This document shows positions 60,663 to 64,000 of a stretch of DNA of 64,000 nucleotides, in pieces. The stretch lies in NCBI GenBank assembly GCA_020847095.1, contig JADLCR010000007.1, positions 28,034 to 92,033 on the forward strand, given 5' to 3'. The number at the start of each line of letters is the position of its first letter. The stretch's first letter is position 1. The position numbers and the translations under genes were made by a program. Below the pieces are notes generated by a model that had not been told where the DNA came from, searched no databases, and worked only from the letters and a program-made list of their open reading frames with translations. This stretch comes from Oligoflexia bacterium (GTDB lineage: Bacteria; Bdellovibrionota; Bdellovibrionia; JABDDW01).

Positions 60663-61364
60663 ATGGACCGATTTCTTGGGCTTCAGCTTTCAATTTTGAT
60701 TTGCGTGGTTTCAACCATGGGATGTGGATATTCGGCTGTTCCAACAGCGTCTAAGTACACACGCTCGTTTTCTAGCCAAACTCCCACTGGTCCCAGCGTA
60801 TCGCCTACAGCTTATTGCAATCGCTTTAGCGTTCCCGATTCGACATTTTTTGTAGGCACTATCAAGAATATTCAGCAGGGCTCCGTTTGGGACGACAACA
60901 AGATCTCCATGAAGATCACTGAGATTGCGAATTCATGGTTTTCATTTCCAAATACGGCCTACATTAAGATTCGAAAAGTAAGCTTTACGACAGGCGCAGC
61001 CGAATTGGTTCAGTTTAATCTCTCTGCAGAAGTCTTAAGTCGTAATCCGGCTCTAATTCAGATTCTTAACCAAATGCAAACGGGTTTTCTCAATCCCAGC
61101 TTTATTCAGGCCCTACAGCAAGGCGGCCTTTCGCCTTTTCCTACTTTTATTATAGAAAACACAAGAGGGTTTGAAGCCCTAGAAATTGTCATTGGTGGCT
61201 CTCCAGCCTCAAGCACCCCTCAATATGTATTAATCCCCAAATTTGAAGCGGATCCGGCTCAATTCAAAAAGCGCTTACCAAGTCTGATCAACCTCCACCC
61301 ATTTACCCTTGACCTAGGACTCAATTTGGATTTTGGTGCTCTTGCAAATCAATTATGCTTCTAA
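60663..61364 (+). CDS. Lipoprotein of unknown function under a sigma-54-type promoter
   Basis: The 233-residue product has signal peptide and lipobox MDRFLGLQLSILICVVSTMGC, then a Ser/Thr/Pro-rich linker (about 25-50) and a beta-rich body. GAGGTGG lies just before the ATG. No family is recognised. It overlaps the next lipoprotein gene by ten bases, so the two are co-translated. Confidence 0.75.
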   Translation: MDRFLGLQLSILICVVSTMGCGYSAVPTASKYTRSFSSQTPTGPSVSPTAYCNRFSVPDSTFFVGTIKNIQQGSVWDDNKISMKITEIANSWFSFPNTAYIKIRKVSFTTGAAELVQFNLSAEVLSRNPALIQILNQMQTGFLNPSFIQALQQGGLSPFPTFIIENTRGFEALEIVIGGSPASSTPQYVLIPKFEADPAQFKKRLPSLINLHPFTLDLGLNLDFGALANQLCF

Positions 61365-61798
61365 AAATTAGGAAATTGGTAAAACCAAACTTTATCTTAG
61401 CTTTGCTATTAATCATGGGCTGCGGCTCCTCAGAAGACTCCACACCGGGAACCTGTGGTGCCACCTTTGTAGACTCAGGAATGCAGCTTTCGGTAAAGCC
61501 GCTCGGATCAAACACCTATTTAATGGAACTTTGTGCGCCCGTTAAGCCTGCGGCGGTTTTTACGGTTTATGGGGCTCCCCAGTCTACTGACTTGGATCCC
61601 ACAAACATCAACATGGCCGCCAGTTGGCGCCTTCAATCGGTTCAAGGCGTTTCTAAAACTGGAGATAAGTTCCAGGTTCAATTTCATTCGTTTGATCGTT
61701 ATTTCGCTATTTATAAAGATAAAGATTTGGGTGGCGGCGTTTACCAAAAAGACACTGGCCAGGCCTTAATGTCTCCACATGCCCTTCCGAGTCAATAG
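61355..61798 (+). CDS. Small lipoprotein, second gene of the pair
   Basis: The 147-residue product has a signal peptide with lipobox LLLIMGC (Cys about 23), then a Ser-rich linker and a beta-rich body with three more cysteines early on ('GTCGATF', 'MELCAPV'). Family unknown. It starts ten bases inside the preceding gene and ends four bases before the stop of the gene on the other strand. Confidence 0.72.
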   Translation: MLLKIRKLVKPNFILALLLIMGCGSSEDSTPGTCGATFVDSGMQLSVKPLGSNTYLMELCAPVKPAAVFTVYGAPQSTDLDPTNINMAASWRLQSVQGVSKTGDKFQVQFHSFDRYFAIYKDKDLGGGVYQKDTGQALMSPHALPSQ

Positions 61799-61801
61799 CC
61801 T

Positions 61802-62647
61802 TTAAGAGTTCCCCACTGAGGCCCGCTCTACTTTTTCACCCTTTCGGAATCTTTCTACCATCTTGATATCGACCGTCGGAAAGCCAAAAACAGGAATGAT
61901 GGCTTCGTTAGCTTCGTCTTCAACACAAACAAGAATGTAGAAAACCTTTTCAGCACCATCAAAAAAACTTGCGATAAACACCTGAAAGGTAATGCCATCG
62001 GAATCGGTTACCTGCCAAATCTCTTCAGGGTTCTCAAGGGTTTTGATTTTTAGTTCGGCATAATCCTGAAAATCTTCCGGATCGATGTCCTCCGTGATGC
62101 GATTTCCAAGCATTTCCTGATAGAGGCCGAAGGCCACGTTCTCTTCATTCATCTCGAGATCATTCAAAATCGGCTCTTCTTCGCCCTCATTTCCATCAAA
62201 AATCAGTCGCCCATGACGAAATTGCTCCACCAGTTTTTCATCAAAAGTCGGAAAGTGAAAATAGACAAAGCTCGGCTGTCCGTCACTGACATACGCCAAT
62301 GCCAAATAATAAAGGCGCCTTTCTTCGTCCAAAAACTCACCAATAAATGCGCAGAGCGGATGATCGCCAGATTCTTCGGATTGATCCCAGACCTCATCAG
62401 GCTCTGTAAGAGCCAGGGTGAGATACTTCTCATATTTTGAAAATTCCGAGATCGGCACATCCCCACCGGATCGAGCCGATAGATAGAGCTTTCTTAAATT
62501 CTGGATAGTGTCTTCAAAGTACTCTCGAGCACAGGCATCCCCACAATAAATGAGGTCGTTATGGTCATCGACCAAAAGAGCCGAACTGTCGTCGACGATC
62601 TTGGCTCCACAATTACTGCAATATTCGAAAATGACCCGTCTGCTCAA
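61802..62647 (-). CDS. Zinc-ribbon protein with a tandemly duplicated domain, function unknown
   Basis: The 281-residue cytoplasmic, acidic protein opens with a CxxC...CxxxC metal site (YCSNCG at 9-14, YCGDACA near 34-40). Two similar units of about 85 residues follow. The first (about 68-155) has TEPDEVWD, FIGEFLDEERRLYYLALAYV and FPTFDEKLVEQFRHG. The second (about 190-275) has ENPEEIWQV, FIASFFDGAEKVFYILVCVE and FPTVDIKMVERFRKG. The layout of each unit (a 'PDEVW' strand, then '-YYxLAxV-', then 'FPT') recalls nuclease-like folds of the PBECR group, but this is a tentative impression. The start is TTG, with AAAGG seven bases before. Confidence 0.75.
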   Translation of the reverse strand: MSRRVIFEYCSNCGAKIVDDSSALLVDDHNDLIYCGDACAREYFEDTIQNLRKLYLSARSGGDVPISEFSKYEKYLTLALTEPDEVWDQSEESGDHPLCAFIGEFLDEERRLYYLALAYVSDGQPSFVYFHFPTFDEKLVEQFRHGRLIFDGNEGEEEPILNDLEMNEENVAFGLYQEMLGNRITEDIDPEDFQDYAELKIKTLENPEEIWQVTDSDGITFQVFIASFFDGAEKVFYILVCVEDEANEAIIPVFGFPTVDIKMVERFRKGEKVERASVGNS

Positions 62648-62700
62648 AACTCGACCTTTGTCTTAATGAAATCTTAATTCGACATAATCATAGCCAGCTC

Positions 62701-62730
62701 TTGCAACGATACAACGAAATTCCCTAAAAT
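62701..62730 (+). promoter_or_regulatory. Candidate sigma-70 promoter for the 105-residue protein
   Basis: TTGCAA, 18 bases and TAAAAT (5/6) on the plus strand. The predicted transcript starts near 62737, about 30 bases before the ATG, and includes AAGGAGG. Confidence 0.45.
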
Positions 62731-62766
62731 AGAGTATGTGCAGTTCCGCAAGGAGGCGGATCCCTG

Positions 62767-63084
62767 ATGGTGTACTTGAGCAAGTCCCAAATGGCTGAAG
62801 TGGAGTACTTGTTCAATCAATCGGCACAAGGGATTCACGTACTTTTTGACAACGCCATGATTCGTAAAGTCTTAAGCCGCCCCACTGAAGAAATTGATTT
62901 TTTTACCTTCGAGAATGTAAACAAAGTTCAAAAGGTACTTTCAGATTTTATAGCTAAAGAATCACTGGCCGCCAAAAAGGCGTTTCTCGAAAGTCTCGAT
63001 CAAGACACTCACGAACTTCTTTTAAGAACCTATTTCAATATTGTCGAAAACTCCATTTACGAACAAGGCGCCTTAAAACACTAG
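62767..63084 (+). CDS. Small conserved-looking protein of unknown function
   Basis: The 105-residue helical, acidic protein has no signal peptide and no cysteines. AAGGAGG precedes the ATG by about ten bases and a reasonable promoter lies upstream, so it is probably expressed. No family recognised. It is divergent from the duplicated zinc-ribbon gene. Confidence 0.65.
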   Translation: MVYLSKSQMAEVEYLFNQSAQGIHVLFDNAMIRKVLSRPTEEIDFFTFENVNKVQKVLSDFIAKESLAAKKAFLESLDQDTHELLLRTYFNIVENSIYEQGALKH

Positions 63085-63138
63085 TTCTGCGCCCGACTTC
63101 ACTCTAAAGAACTTCTAGGCCAAAGCCGATAATCAATT

Positions 63139-63447
63139 ATGCGATCGGCTATATTGGGCATTATTGTGTTTGTTTCTGGTCACGGGGTCTGGGCCGAGTA
63201 TCGTGTGTATCAGCTAGGAATCAAGCAAAAGCCTCAAGATAAAGCCGAGCGAATGGTTCTCACGACCCTTGACCACCTTCAGTACCCGGATTACTTCAAA
63301 ATCTACCCAAAGGAATCTGTTCGCCTTGTCGATCATTGGATGTGCCGAGGCCGGACTGACGAAATGACTCCCCTTTGCAAAAAGCCAAAGGCTCCTGCCG
63401 CAGACCTCCCAAAGTCCAGCGAATTGAGATCGCCGGCGTCCAATTAA
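63139..63447 (+). CDS. Small secreted protein of unknown function
   Basis: The 102-residue product has a signal peptide (MRSAILGIIVFVSGHGVWA) and a mature part of about 80 residues with two cysteines (WMCRGRT, PLCKKP) that may pair. The tail is Pro/Ser-rich. No family recognised and no clear Shine-Dalgarno. The signal peptide makes it more likely real than its length suggests. Confidence 0.6.
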   Translation: MRSAILGIIVFVSGHGVWAEYRVYQLGIKQKPQDKAERMVLTTLDHLQYPDYFKIYPKESVRLVDHWMCRGRTDEMTPLCKKPKAPAADLPKSSELRSPASN

Positions 63448-63501
63448 CCAAAATCCGACTGTCTGTGATATTATTTTAGAAAGCGTATTCCAGGAGGGAA
63501 T

Positions 63502-64000
63502 ATGGCTGAAATAACGCCAGCAGAATCGAGACGGGATCTAACGAAACTTAAAGATTCCCATGATCGACAAAAGCAAGAGATGAAAAGCCAACAGGAAGAC
63601 GAGCTCACCTCCCTGCGGGATCGACATCGCCAACAGGTTCAAGAAGAAGAACGCGCCGGTCAAGCGGCAATCAGCCATATTCAAAAACGAAATCAACAGA
63701 TTATTCATGATGCCGAAGCCGCGGCAACGGCCCAAGTGCAAGCAGTGGATTCACGTCTTGATCAAAAGTATGAACAATTAAGAAAGCGAAAAGAGAGTCA
63801 AGACACTTACATTCAAGAACTAAAAGAAAAGCAAAATACTTACACGTCTTCACAAATTGAAAATTTGAGAAATCGGGTTCAAGCTCAAAATGCACACGTC
63901 AAGGAGCTCACCGAATCCCATGAAAAGTGGTCCGATAAGTACCAAAAACAGCTCAATGAACAAAAAGAGCAAATTCAAGAGCGCACCACGGAGCAAATAA
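63502..64000 (+). CDS. Coiled-coil protein, 3' part beyond the window
   Basis: An open frame starts at ATG 63502, with AGGAGG seven bases before, and runs through the window end without a stop (166 codons visible). It is not in the ORF track because it is not closed. The sequence (MAEITPAESRRDLTKLKDSHDRQ...) is almost wholly charged, Gln/Glu/Lys/Arg-rich heptad-like coiled coil with no signal peptide. Family unknown; a scaffold or cytoskeletal role would fit but is guesswork. The two minus-strand track ORFs over it (63538-63741 and 63701-63895) are shadows. Confidence 0.75.
   Translation, partial: MAEITPAESRRDLTKLKDSHDRQKQEMKSQQEDELTSLRDRHRQQVQEEERAGQAAISHIQKRNQQIIHDAEAAATAQVQAVDSRLDQKYEQLRKRKESQDTYIQELKEKQNTYTSSQIENLRNRVQAQNAHVKELTESHEKWSDKYQKQLNEQKEQIQERTTEQI

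Noticed and set aside
1-64000. CRISPR arrays, insertion sequences, prophage genes, origin of replication
   Set aside because: No regularly spaced direct repeats, transposase, integrase, phage structural genes or DnaA-box cluster was seen.

Overview
The window reads as a stretch of core chromosome from a Gram-negative, diderm, LPS-making bacterium with type IV pili. The gene content suggests a predatory or free-living member of the Bdellovibrionota (Bdellovibrio-like). This is inferred from the pilB-pilT-pilC-pilS-pilR-pilA order, the lpxD-fabZ-lpxA-Gfo/Idh-lpxB cluster, two NtrC-type regulators with sigma-54-like promoters, and many small secreted proteins and lipoproteins. No ribosomal RNA or single diagnostic marker is present, so the taxon is an inference. 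I see no phage, transposase, CRISPR array or genomic island.

Layout. (1) 1-1310: a secreted protein, then about 700 bases without a protein gene. This stretch lies downstream of a tRNA-Pro(GGG) gene and holds two interrupted copies of the tRNA 3' end plus perfect inverted repeats. It is the oddest part of the window. (2) 1375-9152, minus strand: a translation operon thrS-infC-rpmI-rplT-pheS-pheT-ihfA-merR; infC starts at a non-standard ATC codon. (3) 9349-14699: a BCAT aminotransferase, an esterase, two TPM-domain proteins, a glycosyltransferase and two envelope proteins that converge on each other. (4) 14799-17998: dnaJ followed by dnaK. (5) 18043-28661, minus strand: a TPR-like protein, pilin, PilR/PilS, PilC, PilT, PilB, a degenerate AroE-like protein and RibF. 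(6) 28719-32013, plus strand: a CHASE2 histidine kinase and an NtrC-type response regulator.

(7) 31998-50229, minus strand: 17 closely packed or overlapping genes, read from the right as 7TM-HD phosphohydrolase, ybeY, prfB (with a programmed +1 frameshift), lolE-type, lolD, bamA, ompH/skp, lpxD, fabZ, lpxA, Gfo/Idh (GnnA-like), lpxB, lpxK, lpxL-type acyltransferase, DUF3108, heptosyltransferase and GT4. It is effectively an outer-membrane assembly line: lipid A synthesis, core sugars, lipoprotein sorting and beta-barrel insertion. A good promoter sits just before bamA. (8) 50311-64000, mostly plus strand: mazG, soluble lytic transglycosylase, a subtilisin-type protease behind a sigma-54-type promoter, a zinc-ribbon protein, lnt, mutS2, an RDD protein, two lipoprotein genes behind a second sigma-54-type promoter, a zinc-ribbon protein with a duplicated domain, and the 5' end of a coiled-coil gene that runs off the window and is absent from the ORF track.

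Gene starts were adjusted from the ORF track where a Shine-Dalgarno, a family N-terminus or a neighbouring stop favoured another codon (infC, prfB, pilA, GT4, lolD, the response regulator, thrS, lnt, mutS2, protease). All functional calls come from motif recognition by eye; no database search was run.
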